A stretch of DNA of 64,000 nt from Telopea speciosissima (Eukaryota > Streptophyta > Magnoliopsida > Proteales > Proteaceae), in contig NC_057925.1 of assembly GCF_018873765.1 (NCBI RefSeq), positions 47,523,010 through 47,587,009 on the forward strand, given 5' to 3'. Position numbers and translations under genes: made by a program. Below, piece by piece: positions 11,965 through 24,025 of this stretch; position 1 is the first letter of the stretch, and every line of letters starts with the position of its first letter. The notes beneath the pieces are model-generated. The model made no database searches. It saw only the letters and a program-made list of their open reading frames with translations, and had not been told where the DNA came from.

Positions 11965-13640
11965 TCCCAGCATATGCACTTGTAGGGCTGCAAAATCTCC
12001 ATTCATGTTCCTAGGGCTGTTTGTGTTGGAATTATGTGTCCATCAAACCCGAATTATTAAATTATTGAATTTAATTTTTACATTTTATTATTTCATTTTG
12101 GCTTATAAGAATGTTCCATAGGTCTTTCCCTAAAACTTGTCTGAACTAGGAATGAGACTGGACATCCCGTTTATATGGTTTCCATATCGCATGTCACGAG
12201 AAATGGTGATTTCGGTGCTTGGATGTGGGTACACGTCGAAAACGTGTATAGATGAGAATCTGGTACGTATATCTTATGTATTGCTACTGGTTGTGTGTGT
12301 GATATACTTACCCGCCACTCGATAGCCCTTTAACCTGAGAAGATTCCATTTGTTGCAGTGTGGCATTACAGATTTTGGTAAGCCAATGGTTGACGTCCAA
12401 TCGGACTATAAACCGTTACATTGGATTCGTGATCCTGTATTGTAAATAAAGAGGATTCTTAACATAGAATCCACTGCCCGTACGAGGGGAATATCCAAGA
12501 GAGAGAAAGTGATTGGTCGGAACTAAATCTGGATCCAGTGTTTATTCGAAATGTTTTATTAATTTATTTTCAATATAAAATTACTATATAAATTATATTG
12601 AAAATTGATTTCAAAGTTTTTCGGCCGTCCAATCGCAATCACATATTCTCTCGATCACCGTACATGATGAATTGGGGATTAATAGCATTAAAGCACATAT
12701 CCTATAATTCATTATGGGATATTAGAAAAGTGGAAGGGTTTATGTGCAATAAAAGAGTTTATTGGACACATGACATTATATGGGAGAACAAATTATTTAT
12801 GGTTAAATATCTTTTTATATTATGGCAAGAGATATTATGAGAATATCTCATGGACCATAATTTAGAAAGATTGTATCTCTTTTGAGATTCTATGTCTTCA
12901 CTTTTAGTAGCAAATTAAAGTTACAAAAATTAGAAAATTCACAAAACACCAAAATGGAAGATTGAGCTGAGGCCAAGATGGAAGGAAATTACTTGAGACC
13001 CAAGGATCTCCAAAACTATAAAAGAGGGAAAGGGAGGAGCCTCCCACGATTTTGGCAGTGCTCTCTCCCCTCTCTTGTAGTGGTGTGTGTGAGACTTGAA
13101 TTAGAGAACTCAAGAGGCTTCGGTGATTTTTGTGTTCTTCTAAAAGGTTGCAAGGATTGATCAAGCTTCAAAGTGTTGAACGATTTTTCAATCTCCAAGT
13201 TTGCACAAGTTGAAAGACCTATTATCTATAGGAAGAGTTTCACTTGCAACTCTAAGGTAACCATGAATGTTATTTTAAAATTGTTTCTTCCTTACTCTTG
13301 ATCATGAACTACAAGCATTGACCTGATCTATATTCCGCTGCGTATTGGGTTTATTCCCAACAGTTTGCTTATGGCTTCCTACAATGCATCCTAAGGTTTC
13401 TCCTGGACACAGATTGTTATAATACCACTAGTTATATGCTCAGAGGTTCCATTAGTCTTCCATGTTGGCATCACATATGCATTGGTTGTCCTCACACCTC
13501 TGGGATTCAGGGGAGCACCATTGAAAGTAGCCATATCACTATGGATGTCGTTTCTAATGTTGGCTGTCTATGTTGACTATACCGATAATTTCAAGCATAT
13601 ATGGGAAGGGTTTTCAATGGAATCATTCATCTCACTACAT
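11965..13640 (+). pseudogene. MATE-family efflux transporter fragment, split by a solo LTR
   Basis: Removing the solo LTR at 12024-13362 and one target duplication joins SPFMFLGLF to AYGFLQCILRFLL. After one frameshift near 13410 the frame reads PLVICSEVPLVFHVG, TPLGFRGAPLKVAISLW and WEGFSME (to about 13620). These match the later membrane segments of plant MATE/DTX transporters, which export organic cations or flavonoids in exchange for H+ or Na+. Only about 100 codons remain. The rest of the gene, a start codon and most exons are absent, and the fragment ends in an A-rich stretch at 13662. Inference: an old gene relic within a resistance-gene cluster. Confidence 0.8.
12024..13362. mobile_element. 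Solo LTR (1339 bp) with GTTTG target duplication
   Basis: It begins TGTTGGAATTATG and ends TTTATTCCCAACA, giving 6-bp terminal inverted repeats TGTTGG/CCAACA. GTTTG lies on both sides (12019-12023 and 13363-13367). No internal gag or pol is present, so it is the product of recombination between the two LTRs of one element. It interrupts the MATE reading frame. Confidence 0.85.
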
Positions 13641-13642
13641 TA

Positions 13643-13942
13643 CATGTTCACTCAAGGCCAAAAAAAAAAAAAAAATTCATAGAACAACGAAGCCCAAGAC
13701 TCTTCATAACTAACCAAAAGGTAAACCCTAACATCAGTTTTCAGATCAATAAATTAGAGTAGGAGAAAAAAGGGGGAAAAAATCCCAGATGGATTAAAAA
13801 AAAAACAAGTGAGCGAGCAGAGGTTTACGAGAGACAGTTTTCCAAACAGAGAACTTCATGTTGACTCACCTTGTTTTTCTCCAAGACCGTTGATGATCAC
13901 AGCGGCAAGTGAGAGAGCAGAGAAAATGTGAGACTTGCAGTA
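13643..13942. other. Non-coding left flank of the composite retrotransposon
   Basis: An A-rich run at 13662 is followed by mixed sequence without a recognisable gene. A 20-bp stretch near 13888 (TTGATGATCACAGCGGCAA) recurs with one difference near 38842 on the other side of the insertion. Confidence 0.4.
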
Positions 13943-13947
13943 CAAAT
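13943..13947. repeat. Target site duplication CAAAT, left
   Basis: CAAAT directly precedes the first LTR (TGTTGG at 13948). The same five bases follow the last LTR at 38802-38806. Confidence 0.85.
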
Positions 13948-14569
13948 TGTTGGATTTTTAATTGTTTTAAAATTAAAGATTCAAAATACGATTTTGTTGG
14001 AGGGTGGAGTGCTTTCCTAATAGACACCTAAATAGCCAATAGGTGCCTATTGGAAGACTTGTTTGAGTGGCTAACAAACAAGCCTTATGGGAAAAGACAT
14101 GAGTTCGGACATATCTCTTGGAGACATCCCTTATTGGTGTCTCTTCCTCTCCTATATAAAGAGAGGGGGTCTTGCTCATTCTCCAACAATTGCTTTTGAA
14201 ATTAATTTTAGAAGCATTTTTAGTTTTTTTTCCACTGTAATCGATTAGTGTCGATGAGTTAGTGAATATAGCCTTTGGACACCCTTTGTAATCACATTTG
14301 GAACTGCAACCTATGTGATTAGAGAGTTGTTTCATCTTGGAGGTATAGATGCATGGTCAGCAGTTGCGGGTGGGGCATCTAAAAACCTTAAGGAGAGCAT
14401 CGTTTGATGCGACTCAACTCTACCATTTATTGTTCGGATTACACAAGAGGACGTGTATTGTTGACTCGGTGCGATACTATTTGTCATACCAATCAGATAA
14501 GTCTTGTATTTATTATTTATTTATTGTTTCTAGTCTTATACTTGCTGCCCATGATATTTTAATCTTACA
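13948..14569 (+). repeat. A-family LTR, L1 (outer 5' LTR)
   Basis: It runs from TGTTGGATTTTT to TAATCTTACA. A TATA box (TATATAAA) lies at 14153-14160, so transcription should start near 14185. The self-complementary site CATCTAAAAACCTTAAG is at 14376-14392. L1 carries the variant GCAGTTGCGGGT near 14360, shared only with L3. Confidence 0.9.
14153..14160 (+). promoter_or_regulatory. TATA box of A-family LTR (L1 copy)
   Basis: TATATAAA is followed by a GA-rich stretch. It is conserved at the same place in all eight A LTRs and is the likely polymerase II promoter of the element. Confidence 0.65.
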
Positions 14570-14642
14570 ATCTTAAGGTTTTTAGATGCCCCAATTCTGC
14601 AATCTGGGTTGACCATGCATTAAGTCGGATTTGCCTTAAGAT
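14570..14642. other. 73-bp spacer between head-to-head LTRs
   Basis: It opens with ATCTTAAGG and closes with CCTTAAGAT, so the LTR palindrome extends nine bases into it. Much of the rest (14579-14625) is an inverted copy of LTR sequence (CCCCAATTCTGCAATC), a sign of template switching. Confidence 0.7.
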
Positions 14643-15271
14643 TGTAAGATTAAAATATCATGGGCAGCAAGTATAAGACTAGAAACAATAAATAAATAAT
14701 AAATACAAGACTTATCTGATTGGTATGACAAATAGTATCGCACCGAGTCAACAATACACGTCCTCTTGTGTAATCCGAACAATAAATGGTAGAGTTGAGT
14801 CGCATCAAACGATGCTCTCCTTAAGGTTTTTAGATGCCCCAATTCTGCAATCTGGGTTGACCATGCATCTATACCTCCAAGATGAAACAACTCTCTAATC
14901 ACATAGGTTGCAGTTCCAAATGTGATTACAAAGGGTGTCCAAAGGCTATATTCACTAACTCATCGACACTAATCGATTACAGTGGAAAAAAAAAACTAAA
15001 AATGCTTCTAAAATTAATTTCAAAAGCAATTGTTGGAGAATGAGCAAGACCCCCTCTCTTTATATAGGAGAGGAAGAGACACCACTAAGGGATGTCTCCA
15101 AGAGATATGTCCGAACTCATGTCTTTTCCCATAAGGCTTGTTTGTTAGCCACTCAAACAAGTCTTCCAATAGGCACCTATTGGCTATTTAGGTGTCTATT
15201 AGGAAAGCACTCAACCCTCCAACAAAACCGTATTTTGAATCTTTAATTTTAAAACAATTAAAAATCCAACA
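14643..15271 (-). repeat. A-family LTR, L2 (inverted)
   Basis: It starts TGTAAGATT and ends ATCCAACA, the reverse complement of L1. It carries the GGTTGAG-type U3 variant of L3 and L4. It faces L1 across a 73-bp spacer. Confidence 0.9.
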
Positions 15272-16372
15272 ATTTTATGTGGGGGTTATTATGAGAATGC
15301 GTGTATTCGTATGCAAAGTCTCTCTTTTTTCAAAGAGATAGTTCAAGTAAAATGTTGGATTTCTACTTGGAAAGGAAGTCAAGTACATATGGAACGTATT
15401 TGAAACAACACTTTGGTTCAAAGGTGGCATGTACAAACATGTGTTAGTGGGTGTGATTCATGGAATCGGTAATATAAGCCTAAGTTATAGGTTCCACCAT
15501 GATTTTATTTTTTATGGCTTCGTAAGAAAGTCGGATTTGGAGCCATACGGCTATGAATATAAATGATAGATATATGGTGATGACCAAAGCCAAATTGTGT
15601 TACAAATACAAAGGATATGGTCGAGAGAGAAATAAAGACTAATATGTCTTGATTACATATATCCTGGTGAGGCTAAGGAAGGTAGCATTATCATTTCAAG
15701 ATAGTCGGGACAGAAAATGACTAATACTATTATATAGCCTCGACCATTATTGTGGTATACATTTAAGGAATGAGTTTAAAGCTGTGTCATAGGTCATGTG
15801 ATGGACACCCAACCTATGTGAAGAGGTTTAACTCCTGAATTAGGTTCAAAGGGTACAAACGAAGTCACCGATGACCTGACTAGTACTACTAAAATTTACT
15901 CATTCTGATTACATGGGAAAGTAGTACCACCACAATGAAATGAGGATGAGTTAGATACTCTTAATCAAGCCAAATCCTACGAAATGTGGGGGTGTGTTAA
16001 CTGTGGTGCGCATTGGTTGACCTTAGTGGATGTAGGAGGTGAGGCCGCCTACCGATGAGAGTTTTAAAGGCGAACTCTTTAAACATCTATGAGACCAAGA
16101 TAGGGGACAAGGCCGGTTAAAAATGTCCAATTTTGTCATGAACGGGTTAAGTCACGTAAGGTCGACTGGTAGGATATGGATGGTGAGCTTGCCGGCTACG
16201 CCAATGAGGAAAGGTTCAAGAAGTCTGACTTCACCCGTACTCTGTAGCGAAGTTCATCAAACCTAGTGTAGGTTCAAGTCCGAAAGACACCTGCAACGAT
16301 GTGTCCTACTATGTCTAATATATTCACTAACTCAGTGTTTTGTTTTATCGGTATTTTGAATCTGTGGGGGAT
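15272..16372 (+). mobile_element. A-family internal region, 3' part only
   Basis: It matches the last 1.1 kb of the A internal region (from about 18968). It ends in the purine tract TGTGGGGGAT just before L3. The 5' two-thirds are missing and it abuts the inverted L2. Confidence 0.85.
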
Positions 16373-16994
16373 TGTTGGATTTTTAATTGTTTTAAAATTA
16401 AAGATTCAAAATACGGTTTTGTTGGAGGGTTGAGTGCTTTCCTAATAGACACCTAAATAGCCAATAGGTGCCTATTGGAAGACTTGTTTGAGTGGCTAAC
16501 AAACAAGCCTTATGGGAAAAGACATGAGTTCGGACATATCTCTTGGAGACATCCCTTAGTGGTGTCTCTTCCTCTCCTATATAAAGAGAGGGGGTCTTGC
16601 TCATTCTCCAACAATTGCTTTTGAAATTAATTTTAGAAGCATTTTTAGTTTTTTTTCCACTGTAATCGATTAGTGTCGATGAGTTAGTGAATATAGCCTT
16701 TGGACACCCTTTGTAATCACATTTGGAACTGCAACCTATGTGATTAGAGAGTTGTTTCATCTTGGAGGTATAGATGCATGGTCAGCAGTTGCGGGTGGGG
16801 CATCTAAAAACCTTAAGGAGAGCATCGTTTGATGCGACTCAACTCTACCATTTATTGTTCGGATTACACAAGAGGACGTGTATTGTTGACTCGGTGCGAT
16901 ACTATTTGTCATACCAATCAGATAAGTCTTGTATTTATTATTTATTTATTGTTTCTAGTCTTATACTTGCTGCCCATGATATTTTAATCTTACA
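16373..16994 (+). repeat. A-family LTR, L3
   Basis: Same ends as L1. The complement site is at 16801-16817. It has the GGTTGAG U3 variant together with the L1-type GCAGTTGCGGGT patch. Confidence 0.9.
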
Positions 16995-19900
16995 ATCTTA
17001 AGGTTTTTAGATGGGTATAAGACTGTAGAATTGCTTGATTTCCTATGTGAAAAAATTTGTTCTATATTTATTGGGATTGAAAGGGAGAGCGTCTCTATTA
17101 CATACACTGAACATGGCAAACAACACAAGTATTTGTGAAGTTTGATTTTTCACATGTATCATTCTCATTGGACATGAAATGCAGTCAATGGCATTTACCC
17201 AAAAGCCTATGTGTGAAACGGTTGAAATCACTGGTTTGTGGTGGTTTTTCAAAAGAAAGAGGGTGCTTGATTGTTTCTTGTCTAAGAGAGAATGGGTAAA
17301 GTTATGTGGCGCGAGATGTATACTAGAATTATTGGAGGCGTGCCGGCTTATGTTCTTCCACGTTCAAGCTTCAATTCCAATCTCAACGGAAATGATGGAA
17401 ACTCTAAATTACAGTTCCGGGCCTGCTTAGAATCGGCATAGAGGAGGCTTCGTTCAACGAAGATACGCTGTGCCGCCTTCAAATCGAAGAAGGACTTACG
17501 TAGACTTGTTCGTGGAAAGGAATCAAGGAGGGAATTGGCGCTATCTGGCTGCCGTCCGTGTGCGATTGCTCACGGCAAAGGAGATTGATATCTTTGCTTA
17601 TGTGGGAAGCGACCAGTCCCTCCCTCGATTTGTGTTTGGCACGGCATTCGTGTGGACAGCCATATGAGAAGAAGTCGATTACGCTCGATCGGTAGTTCAT
17701 GTATGCTTTACTGTGGGCAGCCCTGTGTCAGAAGATTGTGGAATGTGGGCGTCATAGTTGTGAGCAAATTTGCCACTTTTGGAATAGAGGTGGTGTTTAA
17801 ATTCCTCTTTATTAGAGATATAAAAGGATGATCGGTTGATATGTGACTCTTTGTCATGACAACCGTTGGAATAATTGTAAAGGATGCATGGTTTCACACC
17901 TACACCAATTGGTCCTTTTGGTTTTATCAGTACACTATTCTTTGGTCTCACATGTTTGGGTTGACAAGTTTGGTCACCATGTGGTGTTGGTAAATCATAG
18001 CGTGTGTACCGTATCTAGTTGTCTTTGAGAAGTGCAATCACAGAAGGTTTGATTTTCAATTTCACTACAATTCTGTCTCCTAGAATGGATTAAGTTCACA
18101 GTCTCTTGTCTTAATAAATGATTGGATTGTTTTTAATTCCAATGTGTTGCATTATGGTCATTGATAAAATGTTTCATGGAATTTTTGAGTTTTTCTTATT
18201 GGTTGTATGGGCATATTCTATGGGGTAGAAATTCCATAAGACCTGACCAATTTTGTTTAACTGATCTTTGGCGGTTCAAACCATGTGGATTCGTCTATTG
18301 GTTTGGTTTGTTGGCTTTTCAAGCCAATTGGTAATTAAGTTATTTGACTGTTAGTTGATCGTAAGTCTCATTTATATGGATATTTGCAAGTATTTGTATG
18401 CATATAATATTGTGAACACGCAATCGGTATTGCTCGATTATTGTGTTACAAGATGCAAATTTTTTTTTATTGAGAGGGATCGTGATACTTTTACTTATGG
18501 GCCTAATGGACAACGTTATATGTCGGAAATTGATTTATTCAGCCCTTCAATATGTTGCGTCATATGTTATCAGTAATTGGATGTTTAAGTTGAAGGCTTG
18601 GTTCTTATATTTGATACTGGCCAGGTTTATACATATTATTATTAGATTGGATTATGGAAAGTCTATGTATGTATTGGCTAATAAAGCCATGTACTAGATT
18701 GACTATCTTAATTGTTTGTCTATTAAGACAAGTGACAATATATGATACATGTTGGTTGAATGCTTGTTCTATCAAGTATTTGTGCATGTAATTATGTATA
18801 TATATATATAAGTGCATGGTTTCATGACTGTTTATTGATAAGCTATAATTTGATATGCAAGTAAAGTTGCATGGTTGAATTAGTATGGAAGTGTGGGGGT
18901 CACAGTTCTCTCACAAGGACATTCTCATATTAATTTGGCTTATATCTCTAAAAGTGATAAACCCAAAATGTGGGGGTTATTATGAGAATGCGTGTATTCG
19001 TATGCAAAGTCTCTCTTTTTTCAAAGAGATAGTTCAAGTAAAATGTTGGATTTCTACTTGGAAAGGAAGTCAAGTACATATGGAACGTATTTGAAACAAC
19101 ACTTTGGTTCAAAGGTGGCATGTACAAACATGTGTTAGTGGGTGTGATTCATGGAATCGGTAATATAAGCCTAAGTTATAGGTTCCACCATGATTTTATT
19201 TTTTATGGCTTCGTAAGAAAGTCGGATTTGGAGCCATACGGCTATGAATATAAATGATAGATATATGGTGATGACCAAAGCCAAATTGTGTTACGAAATA
19301 CAAAGGATATGGTCAGTAGAGAAATAAAGACTAATATGTCTTGATTACATATATCTGGTGAGGCTAAGGAAGGTAGCATTATCAGCTCAGTATAGTCGGG
19401 ACAGAAAATGACTAATACTATTATATAGCCTCTGACCATTATTGTGGTATACATTTAAGGAATGAGTTTAAAGCCTGTGTCATAGGTCATGTGATGGACA
19501 CCCAACCTATGTGAAGAGGTTTAACTCCGAATTAGGTTCAAAGGGTACAAGCGAAGTCACCGATGACCGACTAGTACTACTAAAATTTACTCATTCGATT
19601 ACATGGGAAAGTAGTACCACCACAATGAAATGAGGATGAGTTAGATACTCTTAATCAAGCCAAATCCTACGAAATGTGGGGGTGTGTTAACTGTGGTGCG
19701 CATTGGTTGACCTTAGTGGATGTAGGAGGTGAGGCCGCCTACCGATGAGAGTTTTAAAGGCGAACTCTTTAAACGTCCATGAGACCAAGATAGGGGACAA
19801 GGCCGGTTAAAAATGTCCAATTTTGTCATGAACGGGTTAAGTCACGTAAGGTCGACTGGTAGGATATGGATGGTGAGCTTGCCGGCTACGCCAATGAGGA

Positions 19901-20062
19901 AAGGTTCAAAAAGTCTGACTTCACCCGTACTCTGTAGCGAAGTTCATCAAACCTAGTGTAGGTTCAAGTCCGAAAGACACCTGCAACGATGTGTCCTACT
20001 ATGTCTAATATATTCACTAACTCAGTGTTTTGTTTTATCGGTATTTTGAATCTGTGGGGGAT
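16995..20062 (+). mobile_element. A-family internal region, full length (non-autonomous)
   Basis: About 3.07 kb lies between L3 and L4. It begins ATCTTAAGGTTTTTAGATG (putative primer-binding region) and ends in the purine tract TGTGGGGGAT. No gag, protease, integrase, reverse transcriptase or RNase H motif is present in any frame; only frames under 100 codons occur, most of them repeated in every copy. The last ~620 bp (from about 19443) match the B element from the last codons of its pol through its 3' untranslated end. This is the layout of a large retrotransposon derivative that needs proteins in trans. The origin of the middle 2.4 kb is unknown. Confidence 0.8.
16997..17013 (+). promoter_or_regulatory. 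Putative primer-binding / self-pairing site, A family
   Basis: CTTAAGGTTTTTAGATG starts two bases after the LTR end, where a primer-binding site belongs. It does not begin with TGG, so it is not a usual tRNA site. It is a perfect 17-nt complement of CATCTAAAAACCTTAAG inside the LTR (16801-16817). Confidence 0.6.
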
Positions 20063-20690
20063 TGTTGGATTTTTAATTGTTTTAAAATTAAAGATTCAAA
20101 ATACGGTTTTGTTGGAGGGTTGAGTGCTTTCCTAATAGACACCTAAATAGCCAATAGGTGCCTATTGGAAGACTTGTTTGAGTGGCTAACAAACAAGCCT
20201 TATGGGAAAAGACATGAGTTCGGACATATCTCTTGGAGACATCCCTTAGTGGTGTCTCTTCCTCTCCTATATAAAGAGAGGGGGTCTTGCTCATTCTCCA
20301 ACAATTGCTTTTGAAATTAATTTTAGAAGCATTTTTAGTTTTTTTTTCCACTGTAATCGATTAGTGTCGATGAGTTAGTGAATATAGCCTTTGGACACCC
20401 TTTGTAATCACATTTGGAACTGCAACCTATGTGATTAGAGAGTTGTTTCATCTTGGAGGTATAGATGCATGGTCAACCCAGATTGCAGAATTGGGGCATC
20501 TAAAAACCTTAAGGAGAGCATCGTTTGATGCGACTCAACTCTACCATTTATTGTTCGGATTACACAAGAGGACGTGTATTGTTGACTCGGTGCGATACTA
20601 TTTGTCATACCAATCAGATAAGTCTTGTATTTATTATTTATTTATTGTTTCTAGTCTTATACTTGCTGCCCATGATATTTTAATCTTACA
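20063..20690 (+). repeat. A-family LTR, L4
   Basis: Standard A ends, with the AACCCAGATTGC variant. It is shared by the units on both sides in a tandem LTR-internal-LTR-internal-LTR array (L3 to L5), as produced by unequal recombination. Confidence 0.9.
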
Positions 20691-23362
20691 ATCTAAATTA
20701 CAGTTCCGGGCCTGCTTAGAATCGGCATAGAGGAGGCTTCGTTCAACGAAGATACGCTGTGCCGCCTTCAAATTCGAAGAAGGACTTCTGTAGACTTGTC
20801 TGTGGAAAGGAATCAAGGAGGGAATTGGCGCTATCCTGGCTGCCAGTCTGTGCAGTTGCTCACGGCAAAGGAGATTGATATCTTTGCTTATGTGGGAAGC
20901 GACCAGTCCCTCCTACTGATTTGTGTTTGGCACAGCATTCGTGTGGACAGCCATATGAGAAGAAGTCGATTACGCTCTGATCGGTAGTTCATGTATGCTT
21001 TACCTGTGGGCAGCCCTGTATTCAGAAGATTGTGGAATGTGGGCGTCATAGTTGTGAGCAAATTTGCCACTTTTGGAATAGAGGGGGTGTTTAAATTCCT
21101 CTTTATTAGAGATATAAAAGGATGATCGGTTGATATGTGACTCTTTGTCATGACAACCGTTGGAATAATTGTAAAGGATGCATGGTTTCACACCTACACC
21201 AATTGGTCCTTTTGGTTTTATCAGTACACTATTCTTTGGTCTCACATGTTTGGGTTGACAAGTTTGGTCACCATGTGGTGTTGGTAAATCATAGCGTGTG
21301 TACCGTATCTAGTTGTCTTTGAGAAGTGCAATCACAGAAGGTTTGATTTTCAATTTCACTACAATTCTGTCTCCTAGAATGGATTAAGTTCACAGTCTCT
21401 TGTCTTAATAAATGATTGGATTGTTTTTAATTCCAATGTGTTGCATTATGGTCATTGATAAAATGTTTCATGGAATTTTTGAGTTTTTCTTATTGGTTGT
21501 ATGGGCATATTCTATGGGGTAGAAATTCCATAAGACCTGACCAATTTTTGTTTAACTGATCTTTGGCGGTTCAAACCATGTGGATTCGTCTATTGGTTTG
21601 GTTTGTTGGCTTTTCAAGCCAATTGGTAATTAAGTTATTTGACTGTTAGTTGATCGTAAGTCTCATTTATATGGATATTTGCAAGTATTTGTATGCATAT
21701 AATATTGTGAACACGCAATCGGTATTGCTCGATTATTGTGTTACAAGATGCAAATTTTTTTTTATTGAGAGGGATCGTGATACTTTCACTTATGGGCCTA
21801 ATGGACAACGTTATATGTTGGAAATTGATTTATTCAGCCCTTCAATATGTTGCATCATATGTTATCAGTAATTGGATGTTTAAGTTGAAGGCTTGGTTCT
21901 TATATTTGATACTGGCCAGGTTTATACATATTATTATTAGATTGGATTATGGAAAGTCTATGTATGTATTGGCTAATAAAGCCATGTACTAGATTGACTA
22001 TCTTAATTGTTTGTCTATTAAGACAAGTGACAATATATGATACATGTTGGTTGAATGCTTGTTCTATCAAGTATTTGTGCATGTAATTATGTATATATAT
22101 ATATATAAGTGCATGGTTTCATGACTGTTTATTGATAAGCTATAATTTGATATGCAAGTAAAGTTGCATGGTTGAATTAGTATGGAAGTGTGGGGGTCAC
22201 AGTTCTCTCACAAGGACATTCTCATATTAATTTGGCTTATATCTCTAAAAGTGATAAACCCAAAATGTGGGGGTTATTATGAGAATGCGTGTATTCGTAT
22301 GCAAAGTCTCTCTTTTTTCAAAGAGATAGTTCAAGTAAAATGTTTGATTTCTACTTGGAAAGGAAGTCAAGTACATATGGAACGTATTTGAAACAACACT
22401 TTGGTTCAAAGGTGGCATGTACAAACATGTGTTAGTGGGTGTGATTCATGGAATCGGTAATATAAGCCTAAGTTATAGGTTCCACCATGATTTTATTTTT
22501 TATGGCTTCGTAAGAAAGTCGGATTTGGAGCCATACGGCTATGAATATAAATGATAGATATATGGTGATGACCAAAGCCAAATTGTGTTACGAAATACAA
22601 AGGATATGGTCAGTAGAGAAATAAAGACTAATATGTCTTGATTACATATATCTGGTGAGGCTAAGGAAGGTAGCATTATCAGCTCAGTATAGTCGGGACA
22701 GAAAATGACTAATACTATTATATAGCCTCTGACCATTATTGTGGTATACATTTAAGGAATGAGTTTAAAGCCTGTGTCATAGGTCATGTGATGGACACCC
22801 AACCTATGTGAAGAGGTTTAACTCCTGAATTAGGTTCAAAGGGTACAAACGAAGTCACCGATGACCTGACTAGTACTACTAAAATTTACTCATTCTGATT
22901 ACATGGGAAAGTAGTACCACCACAATGAAATGAGGATGAGTTAGATACTCTTAATCAAGCCAAATCCTACGAAATGTGGGGGTGTGTTAACTGTGGTGCG
23001 CATTGGTTGACCTTAGTGGATGTAGGAGGTGAGGCCGCCTACCGATGAGAGTTTTAAAGGCGAACTCTTTAAACGTCCATGAGACCAAGATAGGGGACAA
23101 GGCCGGTTAAAAATGTCCAATTTTGTCATGAACGGGTTAAGTCACGTAAGGTCGACTGGTAGGATATGGATGGTGAGCTTGCCGGCTACGCCAATGAGGA
23201 AAGGTTCAAGAAGTCTGACTTCACCCGTACTCTGTAGCGAAGTTCATCAAACCTAGTGTAGGTTCAAGTCCGAAAGACACCTGCAACGATGTGTCCTACT
23301 AGGTCTAATATATTCACTAACTCAGTGTTTTGTTTTATCGGTATTTTGAATCTGTGGGGGAT
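20691..23362 (+). mobile_element. A-family internal region with 5' deletion
   Basis: It matches 17403-20062, but the first ~406 bp are missing: after L4 only AT remains before CTAAATTACAG. The putative primer-binding region is therefore lost, so this unit should be unable to start reverse transcription. The purine tract before L5 is intact. Confidence 0.85.
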
Positions 23363-23988
23363 TGTTGGATTTTTAATTGTTTTAAAATTAAAGATTCAAA
23401 ATACGATTTTGTTGGAGGGTGGAGTGCTTTCCTAATAGACACCTAAATAGCCAATAGGTGCCTATTGGAAGACTTGTTTGAGTGGCTAACAAACAAGCCT
23501 TATGGGAAAAGACATGAGTTCGGACATATCTCTTGGAGACATCCCTTAGTGGTGTCTCTTCCTCTCCTATATAAAGAGAGGGGGTCTTGCTCATTCTCCA
23601 ACAATTGCTTTTGAAATTAATTTTAGAAGCATTTTTAGTTTTTTTCCACTGTAATCGATTAGTGTCGATGAGTTAGTGAATATAGCCTTTGGACACCCTT
23701 TGTAATCACATTTGGAACTGCAACCTATGTGATTAGAGAGTTGTTTCATCTTGGAGGTATAGATGCATGGTCAACCCAGATTGCAGAATTGGGGCATCTA
23801 AAAACCTTAAGGAGAGCATCGTTTGATGCGACTCAACTCTACCATTTATTGTTCGGATTACACAAGAGGACGTGTATTGTTGACTCGGTGCGATACTATT
23901 TGTCATACCAATCAGATAAGTCTTGTATTTATTATTTATTTATTGTTTCTAGTCTTATACTTGCTGCCCATGATATTTTAATCTTACA
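23363..23988 (+). repeat. A-family LTR, L5
   Basis: Standard A ends. It shares U3 variants with L7 (GGTGGAG and CTTAGTGG). It is followed by ATCTTAAGGTT, then unrelated sequence leading to element B. Confidence 0.9.
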
Positions 23989-24025
23989 ATCTTAAGGTTC
24001 ATTTATATACTCCCTCCCTCTTAAT

